A stretch of DNA of 32,892 bases, taken from positions 1 through 32,892 of the forward strand of contig PKTF01000384.1 in the NCBI GenBank assembly GCA_002869275.1, given 5' to 3'. Shown piece after piece: positions 1-10,400 of this stretch; within the stretch, counting starts at the first letter, position 1; every line of letters begins with the position of its first letter. A model generated the notes under the pieces. That model did no database searches and was not told the DNA's origin. It saw nothing but the letters and a program-made list of their open reading frames with translations. A program made the position numbers and the translations under genes. Origin of the DNA: Ignavibacteria bacterium (lineage in GTDB: Bacteria; Bacteroidota; Ignavibacteria; SZUA-365).

Positions 1-3000
1 AGCATGAGCCAGGGTGACAAGCTCGAGCGTGTGATCGAAGGGGGACTCGCCTTCGTCGCTTCCATGAACCCCGACGGTCTGCCATGCGATGAAGCGTCCG
101 TTGTCACCTTCTGTTCGCGAGACAGTGTCAGTCTCAAGGTCGGCATGACGCGTGATAAACTGCAGCTTATCAACGCCATCGAATCGATGCGGGCATGGGG
201 ACAGACGGCCCTGTGGGACGCCGTCGCTCTCGGCGTCGTGGAAATGGAGAATGCCGATAAGGCGAACCGCTGCCGCGCGGTCGTGGTGCTCTCCGACGGC
301 GGTGACAACGACAGCCAGTTCTTCTTCTCTGCCCAGGCCGTTGCACAGTTTGCTCTCGCTCACAATGTCAAAGTTTACACCATCGGGTATGGCATACAGA
401 AGCCCGGTCATCAACAGGCGTTGCAATACCTCGCCAATGCCACCGGCGGTTCATATTACTTTTCCGCCGACGGTAAGGACATCGCGCAGATCTATGCGAC
501 GATCAAGGGAACCATCAAGGACTCCTACCAGGAATGTCTGATCTCGTATGAGACCGGTTGTCCCGACGGACAGATGCGCACTGTCGAACTCGTGCTGAAG
601 GATTTCTGCGGCGGATCGGAATCACGCACCCGTACCTACGTCGCGCCCCTGGACCAGTCGCAGTTCGAATACGTGTCTATTAACATCGGTTCGGGAGAGG
701 TGCGATCGACACAGGAGATCGTCGTTCCCGTTGTGCTGGAAACGCCCGTCGACGCGGTGTTCTCAAAATGCAATATCAGTATTGGTTTCAACCATAATGT
801 CCTGGGACTCGTCGACCCGTACATCAGTACCGATGGAACCCTTCTGGAAGGGAAAAATGTCGGTTTCAGACCCTTTACATCCAGCGTGCTCGTGATGCTG
901 GAGGAACATGTGCAGCTCACCACCGCTACCGGCGGGGTGCTGTTCTATCTTCATTTCCGCGCGGGAGATGTTGTCAATTCCGTTTTCTCGGACGTGTTCT
1001 TCGGCAGCTGGGAGTTTGACGCCTACTGCCTCCGACCACTTCTCCGAAATGGACGGATCAAAATCCTTCCCCGTGAACCGGTGCTGAACTGTGAGGTGTT
1101 CGCACCAGACGCCCTGAACTGGAATGATGAAGAGAAACAGTACGAACCGAACCCCTTCGGTGTATCTGTCTCTGTCTACAATAAGGGGAACAAGGAAGCG
1201 TTTAACGTCCGCGCTATTCTCGTGACGGATCCCGACATCGTCGAACTCGTCACACCCACCGAAACCTCACAACTGATGTCGCCGCGGACGATCGGACCGG
1301 GACAGGCTGCAACGGCACACTGGACTCTGCGTGCGACGAAACAGGAAAATCTCGATTCCATCCCGATCTACTTTTCCATCATCTCCGACAATCACTCGCA
1401 GATTGCCTGCTGGAAACGCATCGTGGTTGATCCGGCCCTTTCCTCGGCCCTGGTGTGCGACCTTTCGGCTCCCGATACGATTTACTTCAGGGAGCAGTAT
1501 TACGAACCCGAGGAATTCGATATACAGGTGCACGCGACCAACGTAGGAAGTGGGCAGACGAAGGACGTGCGCGCACAGCTTCTGCAGGACACACGTTTCA
1601 CCATTGTGCCGCCTGCAAATCAACAGCTCGCCGATGTTTTGCTTCCGCTGGAAGAAACCTCTGGTACTTTCCGTGTGAAAATTCACCCGCGAGAAACGGA
1701 CGGGTACGACACCGTACGTGTCAATGTGCAGGGAGACGATACGAATCCCGCCTGGTGCTATTATCCCATCTGGGTGCAGCGCGTGCGCATGCCCGAATTT
1801 TCACTGCTCTGCACAACGCCTGACAATACACTGGAATTCAGCGACGAGACCTACGACTACGAACCCAACCCGTTTGTCGTTACCACGGTGGCTGAGAATA
1901 TCGGTGAAACATATGCCGAGGACTGCCAGATCATGTTCCTCGGGCCGGCACGCTTTACTCCCATCGGCAGCAATCCACGCCCCGAAGGCACGATGCAGGT
2001 CAATGAATGGCGCCGGCAGGAATGGACGATACAGGCTCTGCCGCGCAGCGTTGCCGGCTGGGATACCCTGCATTTTCAGATCATGGGACGCGGCGGACTC
2101 GGCAGGCAGATTGTCATCACGGATTGTTTTCTTCCCGTGTATGTACCGGCCGTCCGGCACCCCGAATACACCGTCACCTGTTCGACAGTCGACTCGCTCA
2201 CCTACAGCGACAACCGATACAGTCCTGATCCAATCATATTCTCGGCGCGAATCGAAAATATTGGCAACGCGAAAGGACGCGCTCTGTCGCCGACGATAGT
2301 CATTCCTCCCTCGATCTCACTCGTGGAGGGAGAAACCGCGGAAAAATCCGTGCCCGCACTCGATATCGGCGAACACGTTGATCTCACGTGGCTGCTGCAT
2401 CCGGAAATGCGTGCCTATGACGATATATACGATATCTGCGTTCACGTGGTCGATTCTATCGGCGTGTCGGAGAAATGCTGCCAGCCCGTATTTATTCCGA
2501 AGGCCGAAAATCCCATTCTCATGCCTTCTTGCTGGACCATCGATACCCTCTTCATTGATGTCACCACTGGAAATTATCTCGGAAATCCTTTTGATGTCGT
2601 GCTCAACCTCACCAATATCGGACTCGGCATCGCCGAAAACGTGACAACGGAAATCAGCGTGCTGGGGTCTTTCATAAATGTTGTCGATGCCCGGCTGAAA
2701 ACACTCGGTGACATCGATGCCGGCGCATCGCGGCGTGTGACCTGGTCCGTCGAGGCCCTGAAGCGCGATGCTTCCGCAGACATCCCCATGGTCCTGACCA
2801 TCAAGTCCGACAACCACGAAACCCGTGAATGCCAGGTGGTCGTTCATGTTCCGGCGACACAGAGTCCGCTGCTGAGCGCGTTCTGTTCGTCCATCCCCGA
2901 GGATTCGCTGTTCTTCGACTGGGACACCGGTGATTTCGAATATCCCGAATGCACGCTGCACCTGACTGTCAGCAACAACGGAGCAGTGGAAGCGCAGAAT

Positions 3001-3954
3001 GTAACCGCCCTGCTCGTGGTACCCTCGGGCGTGCTTCTGAGCAATGGTGAAGTGACGCAGAAACCTGTCGTACCGTCGGTACTGAAGCCCGGTGAGAGCG
3101 GAACGGCGAGCTGGCGTTTCCGCGCAAAACGTTTCAACGAAGACATGCTTCGTGAATTCCGTTTCGTCGCTCGCGCCGATAATGCCGACGCCGTCGAATG
3201 CGCCGACCTGCTCTTCATCGAAGGTTCGCCGCGGCACGTCCTCCTCACGCTTCCCGAGTACGTCCTGCTGCGGTATGGTGAAAAACTGGATATTCCCGTG
3301 TACATCGACCGCACCATCGGCAAAGACCTCTCCGAGTATGTCGTGCACCTGTATTACGATCCTGACGTGATGTCACTGCACGGCGTCACCAACAGCGGGA
3401 CGCTCACCGGCATCGGATGGGTGGGTGTGCAGATGAAAAACTGGGGCAGCGGACATGTGGAGATCAGCGACTACACAACGGGATCACCGCTGGCAACGAA
3501 CGAAGGCGTACTCCTGAAACTGCAGGTCGAAGGTATCTTCAACGGCAGTGCCGGATACGCTGATTTCGGCGAATCCGTCATACATCTCGATTCGACGATG
3601 GCCCTGATGAACCGGGGTGAAATCTCCGTGGGAACGCGGGACGGACGCGTTATTGCGACCAACCAATGTCTCGAGCCGCTGCTGGCGACAGAACAATTCG
3701 ATCTGCAGCAGAACAGGCCCAATCCGTTTAACCCGCGCACACTGATCGAATTTACCCTCCCACAGGATGACCGCGTGCGCCTCACGGTGTTTGACCGACA
3801 TGGAAGAGAGTTGTCGGTGCTGTTCGAAGGAATGCTCGAGAAGGGAACACACGCGTTCGAATTCGTTGCCGATGATCTCCCTTCAGGACTGTATTTCTAT
3901 CGCCTCTCGACACCGAGGCATTATGAAGTGCGAAAAATGATCCTCTCGCGATGA
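1..3954 (+). CDS. T9SS-secreted VWA / cohesin-like / CARDB-repeat protein, 5'-truncated
   Basis: The gene is open at the left window edge: the frame starts with codons for Ser-Met-Ser, which look like the end of a DxSxS-type MIDAS metal site, so the start and signal peptide lie outside. Of the 1317 visible residues, about 1-185 are the rest of a von Willebrand factor A domain (including VVLSDGGDND). About 222-355 resemble a cohesin-type beta-sandwich. Six repeats of about 120 residues follow, each opening with Cys (near 363, 484, 602, 725, 842, 960), often with a YxPNPF-like and an NxG motif, and closing with a second Cys. A second cohesin-like domain (about 1078-1220) precedes the type IX secretion tail (about 1238-1316, RPNPFNP, ending KMILSR). 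The likely product is a large adhesive or structural surface protein exported by T9SS; the ligand is unknown. Its stop is 10 nt before the paralogous next gene, so the two are probably co-transcribed. Confidence 0.88.
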   Translation, partial: SMSQGDKLERVIEGGLAFVASMNPDGLPCDEASVVTFCSRDSVSLKVGMTRDKLQLINAIESMRAWGQTALWDAVALGVVEMENADKANRCRAVVVLSDGGDNDSQFFFSAQAVAQFALAHNVKVYTIGYGIQKPGHQQALQYLANATGGSYYFSADGKDIAQIYATIKGTIKDSYQECLISYETGCPDGQMRTVELVLKDFCGGSESRTRTYVAPLDQSQFEYVSINIGSGEVRSTQEIVVPVVLETPVDAVFSKCNISIGFNHNVLGLVDPYISTDGTLLEGKNVGFRPFTSSVLVMLEEHVQLTTATGGVLFYLHFRAGDVVNSVFSDVFFGSWEFDAYCLRPLLRNGRIKILPREPVLNCEVFAPDALNWNDEEKQYEPNPFGVSVSVYNKGNKEAFNVRAILVTDPDIVELVTPTETSQLMSPRTIGPGQAATAHWTLRATKQENLDSIPIYFSIISDNHSQIACWKRIVVDPALSSALVCDLSAPDTIYFREQYYEPEEFDIQVHATNVGSGQTKDVRAQLLQDTRFTIVPPANQQLADVLLPLEETSGTFRVKIHPRETDGYDTVRVNVQGDDTNPAWCYYPIWVQRVRMPEFSLLCTTPDNTLEFSDETYDYEPNPFVVTTVAENIGETYAEDCQIMFLGPARFTPIGSNPRPEGTMQVNEWRRQEWTIQALPRSVAGWDTLHFQIMGRGGLGRQIVITDCFLPVYVPAVRHPEYTVTCSTVDSLTYSDNRYSPDPIIFSARIENIGNAKGRALSPTIVIPPSISLVEGETAEKSVPALDIGEHVDLTWLLHPEMRAYDDIYDICVHVVDSIGVSEKCCQPVFIPKAENPILMPSCWTIDTLFIDVTTGNYLGNPFDVVLNLTNIGLGIAENVTTEISVLGSFINVVDARLKTLGDIDAGASRRVTWSVEALKRDASADIPMVLTIKSDNHETRECQVVVHVPATQSPLLSAFCSSIPEDSLFFDWDTGDFEYPECTLHLTVSNNGAVEAQNVTALLVVPSGVLLSNGEVTQKPVVPSVLKPGESGTASWRFRAKRFNEDMLREFRFVARADNADAVECADLLFIEGSPRHVLLTLPEYVLLRYGEKLDIPVYIDRTIGKDLSEYVVHLYYDPDVMSLHGVTNSGTLTGIGWVGVQMKNWGSGHVEISDYTTGSPLATNEGVLLKLQVEGIFNGSAGYADFGESVIHLDSTMALMNRGEISVGTRDGRVIATNQCLEPLLATEQFDLQQNRPNPFNPRTLIEFTLPQDDRVRLTVFDRHGRELSVLFEGMLEKGTHAFEFVADDLPSGLYFYRLSTPRHYEVRKMILSR

Positions 3955-3964
3955 CAAAAGGCCC

Positions 3965-6586
3965 ATGACAGTTCGACGAACAATACGTACCCGTGGAAGG
4001 ACCGCTCTGGTCCTTTCACTGTTCCTGCTGCTATTTCTGATCAACGCGAACGCCAACACCAACGGGTTCGAGATGGAATGTTCTGTGGCGGGACCGGACG
4101 CGGTTTTTTTCGACAAGGTGAATTTCAACACCTATCTCCCGAGCAGTTTCATCATCGATGTGCTCCTGGTGAACACGGGCTCGACTCCCGTCGACAGTGT
4201 GGTCGCCTTCCCACGTTCGAATCAGCGCTTCACAGTTATCTCGGATCCGAGTATCCTTCTCACCAATCAGCTGCTGCCGGGTGACAGTGCGCGTGCGACA
4301 TTCGAGCTTCAGGTGAATCCCCGAAGTACCAGCGGATTCGATACCATCTTCGTTGCCATCTCCGGCAAGGAAGGTGCACGGACGGAATGCCAGCTTGTGA
4401 TCTGGGTCGAAAAGGAATACAAGCCGGATAACATCCTGACCTGTCCCGCACCGGGAAGCATCAGTATCAGTTTCGTCGATACGCTGAACAGTTACATCCC
4501 CGATCCTATCCCCGTATACCTGAGCGTGATCAACAACGGCGATGCACCATCGAAGGAAACCCGCCTGCTGTTCGCTGCGACGGAAGGCATCACACCGGCG
4601 GACGGACAGAGCCGCACACTTGATCTCGGGGTACTTGCGCCTATGCAGCGCATTGATACAGTGTTTTACCTGCGTGCGGTTCCTCGAAGAAACGACACGA
4701 CGGTGACGCTGCCGTTCACCGTGCAGGGAAAAGGCGGACTTGGCGACAGGATAATCGAAAGCGGCTGCGAACACGACATCGACATACCCCCGATCCGGGA
4801 GGTGCTGTTCGAGCTCGAGTGTGAAAGCGCACCGAAAATCGAATTCGTTGACGGGCAGTATAATCCCAACCCCTTCGACTGGGAAGTCGTGGTACGCAAC
4901 ACCGGAAACAGCCGCGCAAAAGATGTTCGCGCCGTGGTTTCGTTACCCGTGGCCTACGTGCTCGAAGCGCCATCGACATCGGAAATTATCATCGGAGACA
5001 TGGATGCGTTTTCCGAGACGACCGTGTCATGGAAAATCAGGGCACGTGAGGTTTTTGAACCCGACACGAGCGAACTCCGCGTGCTGGTGTTCGACATGTT
5101 CAACCGTACTGCGGAATGTGGTGACAGTCTGATCTTGCCGGCGATGCGCGAACCCGATCTCGAGGTAAGCTGCGAAATCGTCCCCGACACCATTCGCGTC
5201 AATACGCAGAACGGCCTGTATCAACCGACGGACTTTACGTTTACTGCGATTCTCCGCAACATCGGTACTGATCCAGCGGACTCCGTGTATGCTGAGATCA
5301 TCATCGCGGATCCGGATATCAGGCTGCTGGAACCTGAGCAGACACGTGTATTTGTCGATGCCGAGATCGCACCCTCGGCGTTGAAGCAGGTTGAATGGCG
5401 CATTGCGCCGCTGCCCACGCCACAACCTCGCGACCTCGAAATTCGTCTGCGCATTTCCAGCGGAAATAATCCGACGGTAACGACGGCATGTACCGTTCAC
5501 ATCGAGGCCGCCCTGCTGCCCGAATTGCACTGCGCAGCGGCGACGCTCCCGGAAGACACGCTGCATTACAGCATTGCGACCCTGGAATATGATCCACTGC
5601 ATTTCACCGCAACGTTGCGTAACTCCGGAAGCATCGCAGCACAGGAGCTCGAAGCGACCCTGCTTCTGCCACCCAATATCAGTCTGCCCGCAACCGAGTC
5701 GGCTATCAAGTATCTCGGCCGACCGCTTCCAGAGGATTCGACATGGACAGTGCAGTGGGAGTTGGTTCCGGAGAAAAAACGGAACGGGACTCTCGACACG
5801 ATTCGCGTTGAATTTCGCGCCGGCGAATTGACGGCCGAATGCTTCGATGCCATCTTCATCATCGGGATTCCTCCTGTGACTGTATTCACGGTTCCCCGCA
5901 ATATCGTCGAGCGCCATGGACGTGAATTCACAGTTCCGATTCTCATCGATGAATCACAGAACAAAGATATCCAGGATATCGAACTGTTCATCAACTACGA
6001 TGCATCCCTGATCGACTTCATCGAATGGGAGCGTGACAGTACCCTGCTTGCTGATGACTGGAGCATCAGCGCCTCTGGTGGTGACGGACGGATTTCTTTC
6101 CATGCCAAACGATCGGATGAAGCGCTCGAGGGAATTGGTGAATTGATCCGCATGCGTTATCGTGTGCGTTTCGGTGATGGCGACGACATCCTGCGCTGGG
6201 CTGTCAGTCCGGTAGAATTCGATTCCCTTGCCAGCGCAGTAAATCGTGGCAGCGTGCTGGCCCGGTATTATAACGGACAGGTCATGGTCAGCGGTGACTG
6301 CCTGTATCCACTCGAAGCGACGAAGCAGTTTGTCATCGGGAACAGTCCGAATCCCTTTAACCCCGTCACGGTTATTCACTGCAGCATATCGGAAACGCGA
6401 GAGGTCTCGCTTGAAGTCCGTGACGCCCTCGGTCGTCAAGTGACGACGCTGCACGAGGGAACATTGGAAGCGGGGACTCACAGATTTCATTTCGATGCTG
6501 CCGGCCTGCCGAGTGGTTATTATTTTGCACTCTTACGTCTCGATGGCAGGCCGATCTCCATCCGAAGGATGCTCCTTCTGCGCTGA
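3965..6586 (+). CDS. T9SS-secreted CARDB-like repeat protein with cohesin-like domain
   Basis: This 873-residue protein is a shorter paralogue of its upstream neighbour. A signal peptide is clear (Arg-rich start, Leu-rich core, NANAN cleavage region near residue 30). Five repeats of about 120 residues begin with Cys near 39, 160, 286, 403 and 523, each closing with a second Cys and carrying the same N-x-G turn as the upstream protein. A cohesin-like domain (about 638-770) comes next, then the T9SS sorting tail (about 794-873, SPNPFNPVT, ending RRMLLLR). It lacks the VWA domain and the first cohesin-like domain of its partner. The ATG is 10 nt after the preceding stop with a short AAAGG just before it. 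It is probably exported across the outer membrane and anchored or released by the T9SS sortase. The binding partner is unknown; the shared architecture suggests a common surface structure. Confidence 0.88.
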   Translation: MTVRRTIRTRGRTALVLSLFLLLFLINANANTNGFEMECSVAGPDAVFFDKVNFNTYLPSSFIIDVLLVNTGSTPVDSVVAFPRSNQRFTVISDPSILLTNQLLPGDSARATFELQVNPRSTSGFDTIFVAISGKEGARTECQLVIWVEKEYKPDNILTCPAPGSISISFVDTLNSYIPDPIPVYLSVINNGDAPSKETRLLFAATEGITPADGQSRTLDLGVLAPMQRIDTVFYLRAVPRRNDTTVTLPFTVQGKGGLGDRIIESGCEHDIDIPPIREVLFELECESAPKIEFVDGQYNPNPFDWEVVVRNTGNSRAKDVRAVVSLPVAYVLEAPSTSEIIIGDMDAFSETTVSWKIRAREVFEPDTSELRVLVFDMFNRTAECGDSLILPAMREPDLEVSCEIVPDTIRVNTQNGLYQPTDFTFTAILRNIGTDPADSVYAEIIIADPDIRLLEPEQTRVFVDAEIAPSALKQVEWRIAPLPTPQPRDLEIRLRISSGNNPTVTTACTVHIEAALLPELHCAAATLPEDTLHYSIATLEYDPLHFTATLRNSGSIAAQELEATLLLPPNISLPATESAIKYLGRPLPEDSTWTVQWELVPEKKRNGTLDTIRVEFRAGELTAECFDAIFIIGIPPVTVFTVPRNIVERHGREFTVPILIDESQNKDIQDIELFINYDASLIDFIEWERDSTLLADDWSISASGGDGRISFHAKRSDEALEGIGELIRMRYRVRFGDGDDILRWAVSPVEFDSLASAVNRGSVLARYYNGQVMVSGDCLYPLEATKQFVIGNSPNPFNPVTVIHCSISETREVSLEVRDALGRQVTTLHEGTLEAGTHRFHFDAAGLPSGYYFALLRLDGRPISIRRMLLLR

Positions 6587-6666
6587 TCCCATGAACCTGT
6601 GATCTAGTCAGAAAAAGCATTACGGATTCTTCTTCCGCACCATTCTCATCACGATGCGACACCTGT

Positions 6667-7395
6667 ATGACTTCAGTCTCGCCCTTTCGTCTGTTCTGCA
6701 TTTTCCCGCATCCGGACGATGAATCCTTCCTGATGGGCGGAACCATCGCCTCGATCACGCAGACGGGTAAAGGCGATGTGGCACTCTATACACTGACACG
6801 GGGTGAAAGAACCCGTAACGCTGCTGAGCAGAATCTGTCTCCCGTTGAAGTTGCGGAAATCCGTTCCGCGGAAGTGCTCGAGGCATCGGAGATACTTGGT
6901 ATCTCAAGCCATTTTCAGGGTGATTATCCCGACGGCGGACTGCGAGATTATGATCCGCGTGATATCGAAAAGGATCTTGCTGAAAAGATCCGCGCGGTCA
7001 ATCCGCACGTCCTCTGTACGTTCGATGTACAGGGAGGGTCCGTCCACCCCGATCACATTACCCTGCACCACGTGGTGAAACGAGTTTTTGTCGATCTGCG
7101 AGAGCAGCTGCCGGCGTTGCAGCGACTGTGTTTCTGCGTGCTTCCGAAAAAGAAAATCATGTCCTGGCCGCGCGCCGTGTTCGGAGTTGATGACGATCGT
7201 ATACATGCCGTTCTCGACGTGGCTCCATGGCGGGATATCGAGGAACGTGCTGTCCACGCGCATCGCAGTGTACGCCGCGATGTCGAGGAGAATAATTTCG
7301 ACAACTGGATGCTATGGGAAGAGGAGTATTTCAGTTTCTACAGGGAAACGCCTCAGTCCGTCGCCTCGAGCCTGTTTGACGGACTCCACCCCTGA
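6667..7395 (+). CDS. PIG-L / LmbE family deacetylase
   Basis: The 242-residue product carries the family signature HPDDE at residues 15-19 after a short beta-strand (LFCIF), followed by a Gly-Gly turn and TLTRGER. HPDH at 127-130 supplies the expected later zinc-ligand histidine. Length is typical of the family. Known members are zinc-dependent de-N-acetylases acting on N-acetylglucosamine-containing small molecules (GlcNAc-phosphatidylinositol, mycothiol and bacillithiol precursors, antibiotics). The substrate here cannot be read from sequence. A bacillithiol-type role (BshB) is possible but no bshA or bshC is in the window. It has no signal peptide and is likely cytoplasmic. It lies 80 nt after the second repeat-protein gene without an obvious Shine-Dalgarno, and ends before a strong hairpin shared with the convergent smc. 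Confidence 0.9.
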   Translation: MTSVSPFRLFCIFPHPDDESFLMGGTIASITQTGKGDVALYTLTRGERTRNAAEQNLSPVEVAEIRSAEVLEASEILGISSHFQGDYPDGGLRDYDPRDIEKDLAEKIRAVNPHVLCTFDVQGGSVHPDHITLHHVVKRVFVDLREQLPALQRLCFCVLPKKKIMSWPRAVFGVDDDRIHAVLDVAPWRDIEERAVHAHRSVRRDVEENNFDNWMLWEEEYFSFYRETPQSVASSLFDGLHP

Positions 7396-7429
7396 CAATC
7401 CCTGCCATGCGCGGGCATGTTCTCACAAA

Positions 7430-7460
7430 AAAAACCGTCCCGAGATACAGGACGGTTTTT
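7430..7460. terminator. Bidirectional intrinsic terminator between PIG-L gene and smc
   Basis: A perfect 11-bp stem, AAAAACCGTCC / GGACGGTTTTT, encloses a 9-nt loop. It has A-rich sequence on the left and T-rich sequence on the right, so it gives a GC stem with a U-tract in both directions. It sits between the stop codons of two convergent genes (7395 and 7493). Confidence 0.9.
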
Positions 7461-7492
7461 CTTTTTTGAGAGTCTGATCTCATATCGAATGC

Positions 7493-10400
7493 TTATGCAT
7501 GCGCGTACTTGGCAACGGCATCCTTGTTGAAATCGACCGCGACCAGTTTGGACACACCTTCTTCCTCCATGGTGACGCCATAGAGGGTATCGGCGGCGGC
7601 CATCGTGCGTTTGTTATGCGTGACAACAATGAACTGCGTATTCTTGGAAAAATCACGCAGAATCTTGATGTAGCGATCGATGTTGGCGTCATCGAGCGGC
7701 GCATCGACCTCATCGAGAATACAGAAGGGACTCGGCTTCACCAGGTAGATCGCGAAGAGCAGTGCGATAGCGGTGAGCGTCTTTTCGCCACCCGAAAGCA
7801 TGTCGATGGAGTGGGGACGCTTCCCGCGGGGCTTGGCGATGATATCGATCTTTGCCTCGAGGGGATCGTCATGTTCCTGCAAAATCAGATCCGCTTCGTC
7901 ACCTTCGTCAAAGAGGGACTTGAAGATTTTGATGAAGTTTTCGCGCACCAGTCCGAAAGTTTCGAAAAACTTCTGCTTCGCGGTTTCATTGATCTCCCGA
8001 ATGGTATCGCGAAGAGTCTGCTCTGACTGAATCAGATCATCACGCTGCGTCGTCAGAAGATCGAGACGGTCTTTCTCCTCTTTCCATTCCTCGAACGCAA
8101 GGGGATTGACCGGTCCCAGTCCGCGAATCTTCTGGCGGAGGTCGTTGATCTCCTCCTTTGCCTGCGCGAGATCGAACACATCGTCTTCTTCTGAGCTCAC
8201 ACGTTTGAGTTCCATCTCGAACTCATCGCGTGCATGTTCTTCGAGCGAACTGATACGCTGCTTGATTTCGCTGACCTTCAGTTCGATCTCATGTACAAGA
8301 TTGATATTCTGATTTTGCTGCTGGCGCTCTTCATGCAGCGTTTCTTCGATACCGCGCAGCTCGGTCCGTTTGGCTTCAAGTTCCTGCTCGATCGCAGAGA
8401 GCCCCTCCTTGCCGGTGCTCTGTTCGCGCTCCAGTTCCTCGAGGTTCCTGCCGAGATCAGCGATCTGGTCGACGAGTCCGGCCGCCGCTTCTTCCGACTG
8501 AACAATCTCCCGAGCTGCATTCTCAAGGGCCTGCTCCGTCTCATGGAGCGAAGAGCTGAGCCGCTCGAATTCATTGCGCAGATTCTGTATCTCGCCGCGT
8601 TTTTCGACGACGGCAAGATTGGCCGTGTTGGCTTCTTCATTGCTGCGGTTATAGGCGCTTTCCAATTCCGTCAGCAGAGAATTTTCTCTCCGCACATCAT
8701 CTTCGACGCTGGACTGCTGAACACGGAGTTCCTCGATCTGCGGTTCCAGGTCCGCCTGTCGCGCATCCATTTCCTGATTCTCATCGGCGAGGCGCTCGCG
8801 TTCCTCTCCGTTCTTCTGCAGGATCCGCTCGAACTTTTCGATTTCGAACATCATCTGTGCGACACGTCGTTCATGTGCCGAAAGGTCCTGCTGGGTCTGC
8901 TTCATTTTTTCGGCATAAGATTTCAGATCGATGCCGCTGTAGTCGAGGTTCTTATCTTCGAGCCGCTCCTGGTTTTCCACCAGCTGGGCTTTGAGCTTTT
9001 CGACTTCACGCGAGAGAGTGGCAATCTGATCTTTTTTTCCGATCATGCTGCCTTCTTCTTGCCCGTGGCTACCACCTCGCACCAGTCCGTTGCTGTCGAA
9101 CATGTCACCGGTCTGCGTCACGCAGCGCAGATCCGGGTATTCCCTGATGCAGGAATGCGCGACCTCGGCATCTCGCACGATCAACACTTGCCGCATCAGC
9201 ATGCTGAACAGGTTATGATACTGCGTGTCGTACTGCACGAGGTCGATCGCCCAGCCCAGGATACCATCTCCCGCAATGGGGAAGGTCGAGGACGTGGCTT
9301 CGGGGATGCGGGAGAGAACGGCGAAGGTGGCTTTTCCCTTGCGGTGCTCTTTCAAATTCTGCAGACCACTGATAGCCTCAGACACATCGTTGACGAGCAG
9401 GTAGTGTGCGGCCTCTCCAAGCACGGCTTCCACCGACACGCGTAGGTTGTCACGGGTGTTCACCGCGTCGGCGATTGTCCCATAACGCGAAGTGGACCAG
9501 TCACGGTTTCGCAGGAGATGCTGTACGCTTTCGTTATATCCCTCGAGACGATCGACGAGCCCGTTGATGAAATCGATACGCGTCATCTTTTCGCCGATCA
9601 TTCCCTGGATTTCAAAGGCGCGATTCTGCAGAAGATCGATTTCATTTCTCAGGGACTGCTTACGTTCCTCCATCGCCTGGAATTCACGTTCGGCTTCGAG
9701 TACTGTCTCCGAGAGCGTGGCCTGACCGGCATCCTCCTCGGCCATCTGCGCACGCAGCGTTTCGAGATGTTCCGAAGCATCGAGGTCTTCGTCCGAAAGT
9801 CGCTGCAGTACCGAATCAATTGTTTCACGTCGCGCGTTGAGCTTCTCCAGTTCATTCTGCAACAGGGCGCCCTGCTGCATCAGTTCCATTCGGCGCTGCT
9901 GCCGCGTTTCCGCCTGCAGTTTTTTCTGCGACACCTGCTCCTCGATATCCCGATGGGCGCTGCGGCGTGATTCGCTCTGCTGCTCAAGCAAACCGAGTTC
10001 CTGCGAATTCCCCTCGAGCCGGACTGTCAGGTCTTTCTTTCCCTGCTCGATCTCAGATATACGGATCTCATAACCTTCTTTATCCTTCTTCAATCGCTCG
10101 GCCCTCTGGAGGAGGGAGCGCTCCCGTTCTTCATTGACGAGCAGGTTCTGGCGTGTTTCACTTATCCGGGACACAAGTCCTGAATACTCTTCCCGCCGCG
10201 CATCGAGGCGCTGTTCAATTTCATTTTCCTCATTGCGATATGCCGAAAGCAGCGTTTCCTCTTCTTCCATGCGGCTGTTCATCGATTCGCGTTTCTCGAT
10301 GGTCTCGGCTAAACGACTCTCGAGCGGCTCAAGTCTGCGGAAGAGGTTATCGTAGTCGCGCTGCAGCACATCGACCTCCAGCACCCGGAGGCGGTCCATG

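Noticed and set aside
2317-3348. Minus-strand open frame of about 340 codons inside the VWA/CARDB-like gene
   Set aside because: It lacks any domain, and the plus-strand repeats cover it fully.
8234-9445. Plus-strand open frame of about 400 codons opposite smc
   Set aside because: It is the antisense shadow of the SMC coiled-coil region, with no ribosome site or recognisable domain. smc itself is unmistakable.
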